Below, piece by piece: positions 36,875 to 48,359 of a DNA stretch of 64,000 nucleotides. The stretch comes from Clusia tigrina (lineage: Eukaryota; Arthropoda; Insecta; Diptera; Clusiidae): the NCBI GenBank assembly GCA_920105625.2, contig OV050031.1:227650194-227714193 (forward strand), read 5' to 3'. The notes under the pieces are model-generated. The model had not been told where the DNA came from. It did no database searches and was given only the letters and a program-made list of their open reading frames with translations. Numbering within the stretch: position 1 is the first letter of the stretch; every line of letters starts with the position of its first letter. The translations under genes were made by a program, and so were the position numbers.

Positions 36875-37125
36875 CTTCCCTGGCTAAATCTGCGTCTATC
36901 TAGGAATATCATTAGACTCAATAGACTACAAATTAGGACTTTAATAGGAGCGGCCCCACGAGGCTTGTCTAATAGGAAATCATGAAAGAAGAATGGGAGT
37001 TTATATGCATGATTTCTGTCGCAGCTGCAGAAACGAGGAGGAACTGGAAACGGTCCAGCACCTCTTCTTTACATGTCCTGCAATCTTTCTATTTTGCTTA
37101 ACTCTATTTGAGTTGACTTGGTTGG
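36875..37125 (+). pseudogene. LINE C-terminal tail remnant (plus strand)
   Basis: Reads LNLRLSRNIIRLNRLQIRTL and IGA, then in shifted frame FCRSCRNEEELETVQHLFFT and CPAI: zinc knuckle C-x2-C ... H-x4-C. 36880-37040 is highly similar to the reverse complement of 52262-52424, so both come from one subfamily. It forms a head-to-head pair with 36500-36800. Confidence 0.75.
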
Positions 37126-37199
37126 TTCAGGTGACTGATTCACGGCTTCCTAGCGTCAATAACAATTAGCGCCTTAGCGCCGTTTTATAACCACTCCCC

Positions 37200-38030
37200 T
37201 ATTTTATGCTGGAAAAAGATAGGGTGTTATATAGATCCACTTTGTGAAATTTAGGTATTTTAGAAGATCCTTCGGATTTGCTGTCTCGGAAGTGTGTTTG
37301 TAGCAGGAGGTCAAGTGTCTCGGAAGATGTTTCCGTCCATGCACCAACCGCCTTTTTGAGAAAAGAGGGGATTGTACTCTGCTAGAAGAGTATGTTGCTG
37401 AGTCTTGCGGAAGGTGAGGTTGCCTCGATTGCTTCACAAAATTCCCTCCAGCCATTGTTCTTAGCTTCCCTGATGGAGTTTTTGTGAGTTTTGAAGCTCT
37501 CTTTGTACGTACCCAGTTTGAATCCGTAAAAAACACTGGTTGAACAGTTTCCTGGTTCTCATCCTGAGATCCGATAATTTCTTTCTCCACCATGTTGGAA
37601 GGGTTTTTCTACTCCTACTGACGGGACAAGCGCACTTGTAAGCCATATTAAAGACTTCCTCAAGATCTCTCACTTTTTTCTCTAATGCCCCAATATATTT
37701 TACTTTTATTGTCTCGGAATTCTTTAGTTTTCTCCCAGCTACCCTTGTAAAAATATACCATTTTATTCGCCTAGGGTCTCTGAAAGGAATGGCTCATCTG
37801 GTTTCCAAACTTAGCCTGAAGACTATTATCCAATTGTGATCGAGAAGAACTTTTTATTGGAAACCCTCCGCTCTCCTAATTGAGTTGACTTCAGTATTGT
37901 TCTTCTAGGCCATGTAATAGCTCCATAGTTCACTGTTGGTAGGACCTTCATAGCATACATCCAGTGGGGTATTTTCGGTTTACAACCCCAGGACTCGGCT
38001 GCTATCCTTGTGCATATCACCTGATATCCT
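37200..38030 (-). mobile_element. Scrambled LINE fragments (EN-RT linker and RT C-terminus)
   Basis: The minus strand at 37673-37460 reads FNMAYKCACPVSRSRKTLPT, WWRKKLSDLRMRTRKLFN: the CP...PPWW...LR...R..FN linker between endonuclease and RT. At 38020-37870 it reads ICTRIAAESWGCKPKIPHWM, YAMKVLPTVNYGAITWPR: an RT C-terminal motif. In an intact element the linker comes first; here the order on the strand is reversed, so two insertions or a rearrangement is inferred. Confidence 0.72.
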
Positions 38031-38198
38031 TGTGCATATCACCTGATATCCTAGTGCATATCAACTGATATCCTTGTGCATATCACCTGATATCCTTGTG
38101 CATATCAACTGATATCCTTGTGCATATCACCTGATATCCTTGTGCATATCACCTGATATCCTAGTGCATATCACCTGATATCCTTGTGCATATCATTC
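38008..38198. repeat. 22-bp tandem repeat
   Basis: About eight and a half units of TGATATCCTTGTGCATATCA plus CC/AC. It abuts the RT fragment at 38020, so expansion within LINE sequence is likely. Confidence 0.95.
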
Positions 38199-39630
38199 AA
38201 GCACTTCAATATACAATTACGTATTTTTACTCCTGTTCAAGTATAGTTCTTCACTTATTTCCAGGGTCTCTCAGAATGAACTCATATGCCTATAATGATG
38301 TATCCTATAAACATTTTGAGTTTAATAGAAGAACCTCAGCAATTCTGCATTTGTTGCCAAACGAGTACCACAGAGAAATAAAGCAAAAGTGGTAAAAAAA
38401 GGATATACCATTGCCCTCAACATCTCAAAGTCGATACTTGTCTATAGAAATTGTAAGGGAAATTCCCAAGCTAAGGTACGATGCGGCGGCTGAAGAGTAC
38501 TGAGGCATTATTTAAGTAAAGTTGAGAATCAAAAAGTTCCTTTTTTGTTTAAATTGCAGGATATTAATCAGGTTTGTGTTTGCGTTTGACGCAAGTAAAT
38601 CTTATTGAACAGTTTAGGCAATCATTTAATTGAAAATATGCCTGCCACGCACCAGCTTCGAAGCGTAATTAAATGCGTGGCAAGTGATGGAACGCAGTCA
38701 TTAATTCCAGCGAAAGTTCAAATTGAAGGCAGCACGGACCAACTCCCAAAAGATGAGGCACAATATACGAGTACAGTGAGGTCTGCTTCTGACAGTTGCG
38801 AACGCGAAAGCATTTTATACTTTAGTGGCACCAATGCAAATATCCTTTTCTTCACTGGTGATTATTATTAACTTAATTGAATTCATTTCCCTGTCCTGGT
38901 GCAGAGCTGGAAGAGATGGCGTCGCATTGAAATGTTTATTCCATTTAAGCACCTTGGCTGATGGCTAATTCCGAAGTTGACTACTATTTGAAATATTTTG
39001 GCGCAGTGCTCAAATTCTGCCGCCATCGTCCATGCTGCAGCGTCCATGCTGCAACAGAAATGGCACATTGTGCAGCTTTTGTAAATAAACAAATGGGAAA
39101 TAACTGGGATGCACAAAAAAGCAATGAATTTTTTGTTTATTCGCAATATATTAAAAATCAGGGCAAAAGGTCACGCGGCACTCACTCATTTGGATACACA
39201 AACATTTACACTTCGGGTTGAAGGATACAATATACGAAGGTGGAGCCCAGTCTAGCAGCAGAGTGGAGTCTGCATTCTGCATTTAAAAATTTTCAATGGA
39301 AATAAATTCCAAGTTAGACGCGTTAAAAGTTTCTTTTTGTGCCGAGTGGCGCAGGACTCTCGCCTTTGCTTTTGCAAACAATATTGAGATACTTTCATTT
39401 TTGTTTAGGTCTGACTGAGAGTTTAATATATGAGAAGTGATCAAGTCTTTTGCACAGAATATATAAAATATGATCTATAATTTTATATAGTAATAGTTTT
39501 GAATAGCGTCACTTTCAGCAGATTTTGTCAGTCTGTGGAATAGTGCAACTATATTCAACTCTTAGACCTCATTTGAATTGACTTCACCTTCTGCTGATGA
39601 TGATATAGTTAAAAAATTTCGATAAATGAG
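38199..39630. other. Intergenic sequence, nothing recognised
   Basis: No gene or element signature was found in this AT-rich stretch. Confidence 0.4.
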
Positions 39631-39631
39631 T

Positions 39632-39875
39632 ATGGTAGGTAGGTAGGTAGGTAGGTAGGTAGGTAGGTAGGTAGGTAGGTAGGTAGGTAGGTAGGTAGGT
39701 AGGTAGGTAGGTAGGTAGGTAGGTAGGTAGGTAGGTAGGAGTGGCCGCCTAGTTTGCCAAAAGCACACTTGAGCACACCTAATGGCCCATTGTGATACCA
39801 CGGTGTGGCGCCGTTCAAGCACTAACTGAAAATTCTCTTACTAGAGATGGTGATAGTAAGCGCAAGGACATTTAC
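39632..39875 (-). mobile_element. LINE 3' end with expanded (TAGG)n tail
   Basis: About 26 copies of TAGG (39634-39739), then the block also seen at 22286-22425 (CCGCCTAGTTTGCCAAAAGC, GTGATACCACGGTGTGGCGC). The tetranucleotide is an expanded LINE tail, (CCTA)n on the element's own strand. Confidence 0.8.
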
Positions 39876-40194
39876 TGAGAAAATGGTAACTCCTTAAGAA
39901 TATATGTGAAAATCTGAAGTTCTTATTTCGGTCCTCAGGTATCCACATCCCCAGGCTAACAGTGGATGCGTGTCAGACGCTAATTCAGCATATTCTCATA
40001 CGCTGGACATATTCTATAGGTGCATCGTGGGCACGTCTTGCAGGTGCAACGGGTCAACGTCAATGGGAGCCGATCTTAGACTACAATTTTAGTACAGTTA
40101 ATTGACAATACAACAGAACAATTGTACACACTGTGAAATAAATAATTAAGGAGATAGCCAGGTTCATTTCGGAATCAATGTGGTTCTCAAAATT

Positions 40195-40305
40195 CTATAC
40201 GGGGGAGTCGCGTCGTCTTAGTGTGGTATCACAATGAGCCATTATATGTGCTTAAGTGTGCTTTTGCGTAGAAGGCAGCCACTCCTACCTACCTACCTAC
40301 CTAGT
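40195..40305 (+). mobile_element. LINE 3' end with (CTAC)n tail, plus strand
   Basis: GTGTGGTATCACAATGAGCC, TGCTTAAGTGTGCTTTTG and GCAGCCACTCCTACCTACCT. Same 3' end as 22265 and 39632, in the opposite orientation. Confidence 0.72.
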
Positions 40306-41150
40306 ATTGTCACTTAGAAAGGATGTTTTTAAAGGAAATTCCCTTAAACTTGTTTATTATATTTATAAACAATTATCACTCACGTAACTGCTTAGTTCGC
40401 CCTTTATATTCATACTTGCCACCGATTTGAAATTCTCCCACCAGTCCTGTTGAGGGTTACTTGACCCCCCTCTTCTGTTCTCTCGCAGTAGACAGACTTC
40501 GAACGTGGCATCTCTGCAGTTCTTACATTAAAAATGACAACGATTGCAATGCCTCCACAAAGCAATTGACAAGTAACAGGCAAGAATGAAGCACCAACAT
40601 CAGCAGCAGCACTTAAACTTGTCACAGCCGCTCTCGGCGTTGGCTGTTGTTGTGATGCAATGTATCACTTAAACCAGTCACATTGCGCAGGGAATGGGTG
40701 TATGTGGGAGTTGGGAACAGTTGTGCCAACATGATGTGATTTTATATCGCTCGAAAGCTCATATAAATCTGCTATAAAATTCATTGTTGCATCGCTGAAA
40801 GTTGAAATGTGGTAACAGCGGCAGCATCAACAATATAAAAAACGAACACAAGGACGTTGACAGCCATGGGAGAGGAGAGTTAGTCAATGTAAATATTGGT
40901 GCTTAGTGCGGTTAACATACTTATTTAATAATTCATGAAATCACGTATAAATGCTCATGGAGGTCGCCGTAAATGTGCCTCTTTTTGCTAATGGCTTTTG
41001 GGTTCTGCTGCTCAGTCAACATTAAAGTTGGCAGAGGCATTTTTAAAGTAGCTTCATTCGTAATTTGCTTAATATACTTCAGTATATTAATCCATTAAAT
41101 GTATACTTTTGACTCCAGTGTTCTCGTTTCATTCTATTCGGAATGTGCTG
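40306..41150. other. Intergenic sequence, nothing recognised
   Basis: No supported gene or element. Confidence 0.4.
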
Positions 41151-41340
41151 GTGGTACTGGCAGAAAAGGACATCCTAGCCTCCGTTGGAAGGACCAAGTC
41201 GACGATGACCTGAGCGCGTTTGGTATTTCTAACTGACGCCATCGCGCGCAGAGCAGAGGCGAATGGCGCAACATTTTGGTAGCGGCCAAGATCTACCGTC
41301 GGTTGTAGTGCCTGTGGTAAGTAAGTAAGTAAGTTCTCGT
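41150..41340 (+). mobile_element. RTE-like LINE 3' end with (GTAA)n tail
   Basis: Reads GTGRKGHPSLRWKDQVDDDL, SAFGISN, stop, RHRAQSRGEWRNILVAAKIY: the C-terminal block shared with 19860-20010. It is followed by CGGTTGTAGTGCC and GTAAGTAAGTAAGTAAG. The last features are typical of short 3' ends of RTE-type elements. Confidence 0.8.
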
Positions 41341-41417
41341 TTCATTCTTTCAACTGATTTTTCCATTTCTTAACTGCATATAACTCTTAGAATAAAACAT
41401 GATTTAATTACTAGATG

Positions 41418-41553
41418 TGGCATATTCATACAAGCATATTCATGCAAGGATATCCCAGGCATATTCATATAAGCATATTCCTACAAGGATATCCCAGGCA
41501 TATTCATACAAGCATATTCATACAAGGATATCCCAGGCATATTCATACAAGGA
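41418..41553. repeat. 39-bp tandem repeat
   Basis: Three and a half units of GCATATTCATACAAGCATAT, TCATACAAGGATATCCCAG. Confidence 0.93.
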
Positions 41554-43173
41554 GTCGCTTAATTATTGATCAACATGCACATAAATCGTTCTATTAATCT
41601 CTGGCAAGGACTTCAGAATGTACCAAAGTGCAAGTGGCTTTGGTAATACTGGTAAACAAGAGAAAGGGTCTACGAAAATTGGATCTTATGAGCTACCAAT
41701 TCTTACAGGATGAACTCAAAAAAGGTACAGTAGAGTGTTTTATAGAATTACTGCATCTTTGCATTGAAGTTACTCTTTGCTTGAACTCAGCTTTTCAAGG
41801 CATTATCCTATGGCAATGCTACAATTATCCCAATGAGCCTTTTATAGTGCTTAAGTGAGCTTCCACGAAGAAGGCTTCCACGACGTAGGCTGCCACTCTA
41901 ATGGTGCAATTGAGAAAATGTTCGTGACCAGTGAAGCAGAAACGTTTTTTCCTTTCCCCATAAATCGTTAATAGAAGTTGCCGTGCACAAAAGCAGAGGA
42001 GACATTCGCATTTTCCAAGGCGCATTTGCATGACTTGAGGTGACACAACGGAATAATTAATCACACATTCGCTTATTGGATTTGTGCATCCGAGTGTTAA
42101 AGTCATTGTATTCTAATTAAATGACTGGACGTCGCATCTTTTTTATCCCAATTTTTCACAATTTTTTCCATGTCTTCGGTGTTTTCTTTATGCACTCCAT
42201 TCTTCCTTTTTGTTGTGTGTTAAATTGTGTTTGCTGTGCTTGCCCAGCTTTATGAAGGCTCCAGAGTGTGAATAATGTGCAGACATAAAAAATTAATTAA
42301 TAATCCTTGTAACTGCACACACATAAATACGCACGCATACACAGAGGCTCACGCATACACAGAGGCGCACGCATACAAAGAGGCGCACACATACACAGGG
42401 GCGCACGCATACACAGAGGCGCACACACACAGCAAAGCACAGCGCCACGCTACTAAACTTTATTACTCGTACTTTGCCCACTTTCCTGTTGCCACGCGGT
42501 CCTGGCAGGGATGCGAGGAGAGGCTTATTTCATATTTTTTCTTTATTAACGGTTTTAGTGGCTTATATCAAATAAAAGAGGTGAATTGGCAATACAAGAA
42601 CGAAATTAAGTAATTTGTATATTTGTGCGTTGTTGGTGAATGTTTGATTTGTTGCTTTTCATTAAGATCCTTACGGACATCCTTGCGGATTTCTATAAAT
42701 TTACTGCTCAAAAATATAGAAAAACCTGGGAAAGCATGCAAATAGTTCCAGTGTTTGCCTTTTATAGGGCAGTAAATAGAATATTTATGTCTCCTAATGA
42801 AAAGATTGGAGCGGAAGCAGCATTTGGCAACCTAAATGAAAATATCCTTTTCACAAAAATGAATTAGAAGAAAGGGATGTGTGTAAACAGTTCCTGTTCA
42901 TGTATGTAAAGGAAGCTAAATTAATAGCTTTGATGAATATATTTATGATTTATGCAAAGTCACTCAACCGTCGTATCGTATTTCAGCAGTCACAAAAAAA
43001 GGCTCTGAGAAAAGTTATAAATAAAACTACAAATGAGTTAAGTTCCTCGTGAAGGACATTCATTCTGTAGCGAAATTAGGATTTGTATAGAATTAGAAAA
43101 TTCTTTGCTTGGTTACAAAGTAAAGGGTCGCCGATTGTCAAACAAAATGGTTAATTTGGAACAAACAAAACAA
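41554..43173. other. Intergenic sequence left of the 11.7-kb repeat
   Basis: Contains an 18-bp GCATACACAGAGGCGCAC-type array at 42330-42430. At 41825-41900 there is a degraded LINE 3' end (CCAATGAGCC, AGTGCTTAAGTGAGCTTCCA). Otherwise nothing was recognised. Confidence 0.45.
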
Positions 43174-43482
43174 GCTTCTGCTTCATTCAGAAACAAAGAG
43201 GAAGAAAAGTACATTATTTTCTTATATATTTATATATATTATGTATGCAAGGATATGGAACAAAGAGTATAAGAAAAACCATTGAGAAAATGCTCTCTAA
43301 AGAAACATTAGGAGTCCAAGTTGATGAAATAAACAAAATATTATTTTATAATCGCAATAACTCCATAATGAGTAATGAAGATGAAAGAGTTTCGTATAAG
43401 TCGGGTTCGTATTTAGGCTTCACAGGTATCACCAGCGCCTTGCACACGGACTACTTGGGAGCACGCATATCAGGCCAGAAAC

Positions 43483-44168
43483 TCGGCACTATTAGAGAGC
43501 TCGACACTATTAGGAAACTCCACACTATGAGGGAAGTCGACACTATTAGAGAACTTGACACTATTAGACAACTCAACACTATTAGGGAACTCGAGACTAT
43601 CATGGAACTGGACACTATTAGGCAACTCGACACTATTAGAGAACTTGACACTATTAGACAACTCAACACTATTAGGGAACTGGACACCATTAGGGAAGTC
43701 GACACTATTAGAGAACTCGATACTATTAGAGAACTCGACACTGTTAGGGTAAGTCGACACTGAAGGGAACTCGACACTATTAGGGAACTCGACACTATGA
43801 GGGAAGTTGACACTATTAGAGAACTTGACACTATTAGACAACTCAACACTATTAGGGAACTGGACACCATTAGGGAAGTCGACACTATTGGAGAACTCGA
43901 TACTATTAGAGAACTCGACACTGTTAGGGTAAGTCGACACTGAAGGGAACTCGATACTATTAGAGAACTCGACACTGTTAGGATAAGTCGACACTGAAGG
44001 GAACTCGACACTATTAGGGAACTCGACACTATTAGGAAACTCGACACTATGAGGGAAGTTGACACTATTAGAGAACTTGACACTATTAGACAACTCAACA
44101 CTATTAGGGAACTGGACACCATTAGGGAACTCGACACTATTAGGGAACTGAACATTATTAGCGACCTC
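43483..44168. repeat. 18-bp minisatellite (GAACTCGACACTATTAGG type)
   Basis: About 38 imperfect 18-bp units. Because 18 is a multiple of three, several frames stay open: plus strand repeats ELDTIR, minus strand repeats NSVEFP and LIVSSS. Higher-order blocks recur (for example the stretch at 43650-43765 and 43846-43945). The plus-strand frame begins with about 80 non-repetitive codons from 43245, ending near GARISGQK. Whether this was once a retroelement protein is unclear. Confidence 0.93.
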
Positions 44169-44169
44169 A

Positions 44170-45296
44170 CCACTAGAGGAAACTTCAGAAGCAACATTCC
44201 TGACAGCAATAGCAGCAGCAGCAGTGCGTCAGAAGCGCTTACTGAGAAGTTCAGTAAAAAAAATTAGTAATCAGTTCCCAGTTTATGCCGAATAAAAGAA
44301 CACGGCTCAAGCCGGAAACTTCATTTTCTTTATATTAATTTAAGGAGTTCATAATTAACTGACACCCAACTGCCAGTCAAAATTCGTGACTAACAACCCT
44401 CGAGTAGTGTGAGTTAATCCGTGACATGCAATCCACGCCAAGACACCCCAAAGGCTCAAGGAGTCTACGTGTCCCAACTAACCGCAGCCTCTTGCAAAGT
44501 TCCTGTTTAGCAACAACGCATCTCACAAGGAGTGCGCACCGAAGGACCCTTCAGTAGCGAAAAAGCAAACAAGGAGCATACCCAGAGTCGTGGGATGATT
44601 TCGTTAATGTGAGAATAGAATTGTGCATATGAAAAATTAAGTATAAAATAAAAATAAGTGTGGAAGAGTGAACTAAAAAGGATTTAATTGCTGTACACCG
44701 CAGCTATCACAAGTATTCAGTACATCTATAAAATAAGAGGGTTGTAGGGCAGTCGTAGACGAATATGAATTGATCATTAATACCGTATATCATGTTGTGG
44801 GTGTATCTAAAACATTTTAGGGAAGTGACTTAGTTGGTTGCACACAATTGCAGTACTCCCAGTGTCTGTGGTAATCGGGACTTTTCAATGGCCAGAAAGA
44901 AATTGCCTGATATGGATACTAATATATACCTAGATTACGAGTCTTTTTGTGTATAGGAAAACATGAATACAAGGTACTTCCTGGATACTTGATGTCGGAA
45001 CTCGAAGTGCTCAGTACCGAATTTGATTTTCTGATAAGCTAAATATGCTATAATGGTTTCTTTCCTGAAATTGATAGGCAACTCATCTTAATTGACTAGT
45101 GAGTTGTAATGTTTTATGTGAGTTAAAGTACCTTTCCATTCACGAAAAGGGAACAGTTATCATATTTATAATTCATTTCTTTTGTGGTGGTAGAAGTACC
45201 ATTGGCACTTGGCACCAATGAGGGTGCTTGTACCTGGCTTTCGTACATCCCAATTCGGCTCATGACGGAATGAAAACCACCAAATTACATTTTTGC
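44170..45296. other. Unit sequence between minisatellite and CACGC arrays
   Basis: A CAGCAGCAGCAG-containing tail (44210-44225) closes the preceding frame, followed by AATAAA at 44290 and GC-richer sequence to about 44700. Could be the LTR or 3' region of a retroelement, but I cannot show it. Confidence 0.35.
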
Positions 45297-45975
45297 AGGC
45301 TGCTTTGCCAACGCTCTACTAGTGTGAATGAAGAAGCAGTTTTGGAAATTCTGCTAACCACGCCACACCACGCCACACCACACCACGCCACACCACGCCA
45401 CGCCACGCCACAACCCGCCACAGCACACCAAGCCACACCACGTCACGTCACGCCACGCCACACCCCGCCACAGCACACCAAGCCACACCACTTCACGCCA
45501 CGCCACGCTACACCACACCATGCTTTTGCAATCTAGTGTGAATTGGGCTTAAGTTACACATTTTTCTCGTACTTATGCAAGTCGAAAGGACTTTTAAATT
45601 TAATCCATCCTGCACTCTTGACCAAAAATGTTCCTGCTACTCAGCCAACAGGCTGCTTCGGCCACGCTGTAGTGTGAATGAAGAAGGATTTTTGGGAATT
45701 CTAGTAACCACACCATTCCACACCACGCCACGCCACACCACGACACACCAGGCCACACCACGTCAAGCCACGCCACACCACGCCACACCAGGCCACACCA
45801 CGACACACCACAACACACCACGCCACGCCATGCTCTTGCTGTCTGGTGTGAATCGGGCTTAAGTTTGCAACTTTTTCTCGTACTTACTCGTATGTAAGGC
45901 GACAGGACTTTTAATTTGAGTCCATCCTGCAAATACAATAACACTCTTGACTAAAAAAGCTCCCACTACTCAGCC
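45297..45975. repeat. Tandem pair of about 350-bp units with CACGCCACAC arrays
   Basis: Unit 1 is 45297-45649 and unit 2 is 45650-45975. Both start CAGGCTGCTT, then carry AGTGTGAATGAAGAAG, a CCACGCCACACCACG array (45357-45530 and 45707-45832), GTGTGAATTGGGCTTAAGTT or GTGTGAATCGGGCTTAAGTT, and CTCGTACTTA...GGACTTTTAA. Arrays differ in length and order, so they evolved separately after duplication. Confidence 0.9.
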
Positions 45976-47021
45976 AACATTTTTCCAAATACATAATAAA
46001 AAACAATAAACATGAACTAATTAAGAGTTAGATATGAAGGGAACGGGGTGGATTTTGCCAGGAGTACAAGAAACGCTCTGATTAAAGCCACTGCAAGAGT
46101 TGTGGTTGAATGCAAATTTTCATTTCAGATTCACTTGGTGCAGATTTTGAATTTTCCGAATATGAAATTCAAATTTCTGCACCCAAGAATTGTTGGGTGT
46201 GTCTGCAAAAATGGAAGATCATAGACAGCACTTTCAGCTGTTTTGTGCATTCACAATTAATGTGACGGTGGTGCTGCGTTAGACTTGCACCGCCGTGGAT
46301 GAGTAAGGGTGGCTGCGCCTGCCTTTTAATTGTACGTCTCTGCAATTTGTGAGCCGGTGATGGTGTGCGCGCACATTGCCAGTGCAGCATTGTCACTGCG
46401 CTGTTCGGCTGCAGTGCTGAATGTATTTCAGTTACAGCGCCGACAGGCATTCCTGACACATTGCCAACAGCTGACGCGTGTACTGCATGATGCACTTGCG
46501 GCATTTCGCACACTTTGTGAAAAATGTGTTTGTGCTCTTCTCCAAAGCGGCGTTTTGTGTACGAGTACGAGTATTTTTATGTATTCCTGGTAAAAGGAGA
46601 ACTTGTTTCGTTTTAAAATAGCACAGAAAATGATTTTAAATGGAATTTAATTTGCTTCTTCTGCCTTTTTCTATCCAGACGCGGTTGCTTGTACCGTGGC
46701 GAAGTTCAATCGTTGAGGCTGCAGGAACTACTGCAGCTGGGTTCCAGTGACAACAAAAAGAGAGCAAAACGCGGGCAATTTTTAAAAGAGTTTCGAGGGT
46801 GTTCATATACGAAACAGTTTTTATGTAAAGTACCCTGTATGCGTCCGCAAATATTATAATAAACAAGAGCACATAAAGTAGAAGTTATGAAACAATTCAA
46901 GGCAAAAGGTGGAAATGTTACAATAACCTTCATGTAAATATGTAATGAAAATAAGGTAGCTTATACTGGATTACGTTTTTATGGAGAACTGCTAATGACA
47001 CTTCAGGGTCATTATAGTCGT
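45976..47021. other. Unit sequence, nothing recognised
   Basis: No supported gene. Moderate GC at 46250-46520 gives open frames on both strands, without homology that I know. Confidence 0.35.
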
Positions 47022-47161
47022 CCAGAGAAGGTTTCCTAGTTAGTGTATAGCTTCTTCTGGTGAATGGTTCAAGTGTAGTTTACATCACTTCAACCCAATG
47101 TAAACTACCCTTGTACCATTCACCAGAAGAAAGCATATACTAATTAAGAAACCTTCTCTGG
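47022..47161. repeat. 140-bp near-perfect hairpin
   Basis: Arms 47022-47085 and 47098-47161 pair over 64 bp with about 8 mismatches; the loop is 12 bases (CACTTCAACCCA). Ends begin CCAGAGAAGGTTTC. May be a small foldback element or a hairpin RNA precursor. No clear target duplication was seen. Confidence 0.85.
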
Positions 47162-47453
47162 ACTGAGAAGGAATACCCTTTTTAGACGAGCTGAAATATA
47201 TTGGATAGATAAAACACAAACCTGGTATTCCCATCTGAACAATGTAATTAATAAAGCCATGGGAGAAATGTATGCATTTCAAAGTCCGTACGGTAAAACC
47301 ATGTCCAATGTTCAATGTACGGATTCAATAAGCATGGTCTTAAGCTGGTTCTAAAAAACTGGACGACACAGCGGAAAAATTAGTACTGGAACAGCTTAGA
47401 GAGTCTGAAGCCACTCGAAGAGGTTCCTGTGTTTCAACGCAGAAAAGGCTTAA

Positions 47454-47941
47454 TTGGCTTCACTGAGAACAAATCAACTGAGGATACTGTGCGGTGAGTT
47501 GACGGGTCACTTTCCCTGCAATGAGCACCTGCACAGAATGGGCCTCGCTGATACCAAATTGTGTAGATTGTGTATCCTAAAAGACGATGAGTCTATGGGG
47601 CACTTAATCAAAGAGTCTGCTAGGGACATACACCTAAAGAGATTCGAATCACTCATCAATCTCTCTAAGAATTATCTTAGGAAAATGACAGGCCTACTCA
47701 CAGGACACTGTAAACTGAACTCACATATGGTGGGAATGGGGGGTTACCTCGGACGGCTCCTGTAGATTCTGTATAGAGGAAGAGGAGACGTCTTTGCATG
47801 TGTTGACAGAATGTCCGGCTCTCATACACAACCGCAGGAAATACTTGGGATTCTTCCAGGGCTCTGCCAGTGATGTGAAACCTCTGGAGCCAAAACTTGT
47901 CATCACGTTCATCCAGAGGATAGGACTCAAAGATCTACTTT
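47454..47941 (+). pseudogene. LINE C-terminal tails, two in succession
   Basis: The plus strand first reads LRILCGELTGHFPCNEHLHR, MGLADTKLCRLC, ending without the H-x4-C half. It is then followed by a second tail, YLRKMTGLLTGHCKLNSHMV. After a frameshift near 47738 it gives SCRFCIEEEETSLHVLTECP, ALIHNRRKYLGFF and FIQRIGLKDLL. The repeated LTGH...C-x2-C pattern shows duplication of the tail domain or nested insertion. Confidence 0.82.
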
Positions 47942-48359
47942 GAACCTCTGATGGGGGTACAATAGATCGAAAGGTCGCGGTGCTTAAATCCCCTACATAC
48001 AATAATAATGGGGCATCTAATCGTCCGGCCCTTGCACGAACAAGAGTAAGGCATCTCGGCAAACAGTTTCTCGGAGATGACGCCCTGATGCACACATCGC
48101 AGACTGGTCTGATTCAATTCCTGAGCACAGTAATCACTAATTGAATATATGGACTGACACAATATATCTCTGTGGTCGCAGTGCCTAAGGGCGATGGCCC
48201 AACCCTTAACATTACAATACATTATGGTAAAATATAGGAGATGAGACCAAAAGTGGTCTACTGGTCCTATAACAGTATCGGAAAACCAACAATAAGGATC
48301 TACACCACCTCTACATGGTAAGGTCGAGCAGAAGACTGCAGCAACCAAATAAGACAAAC

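Noticed and set aside
38008..38198. CRISPR-like array
   Set aside because: Units are contiguous 22-bp repeats without spacers, in a eukaryotic context.
43451..44209. 252-codon minus-strand frame (LIVSSS repeats)
   Set aside because: A consequence of an 18-bp, stop-free satellite unit; three frames stay open at once.
45228..45862. His/Thr/Pro-rich open frames
   Set aside because: Translations of CCACACCACG arrays with no other support.
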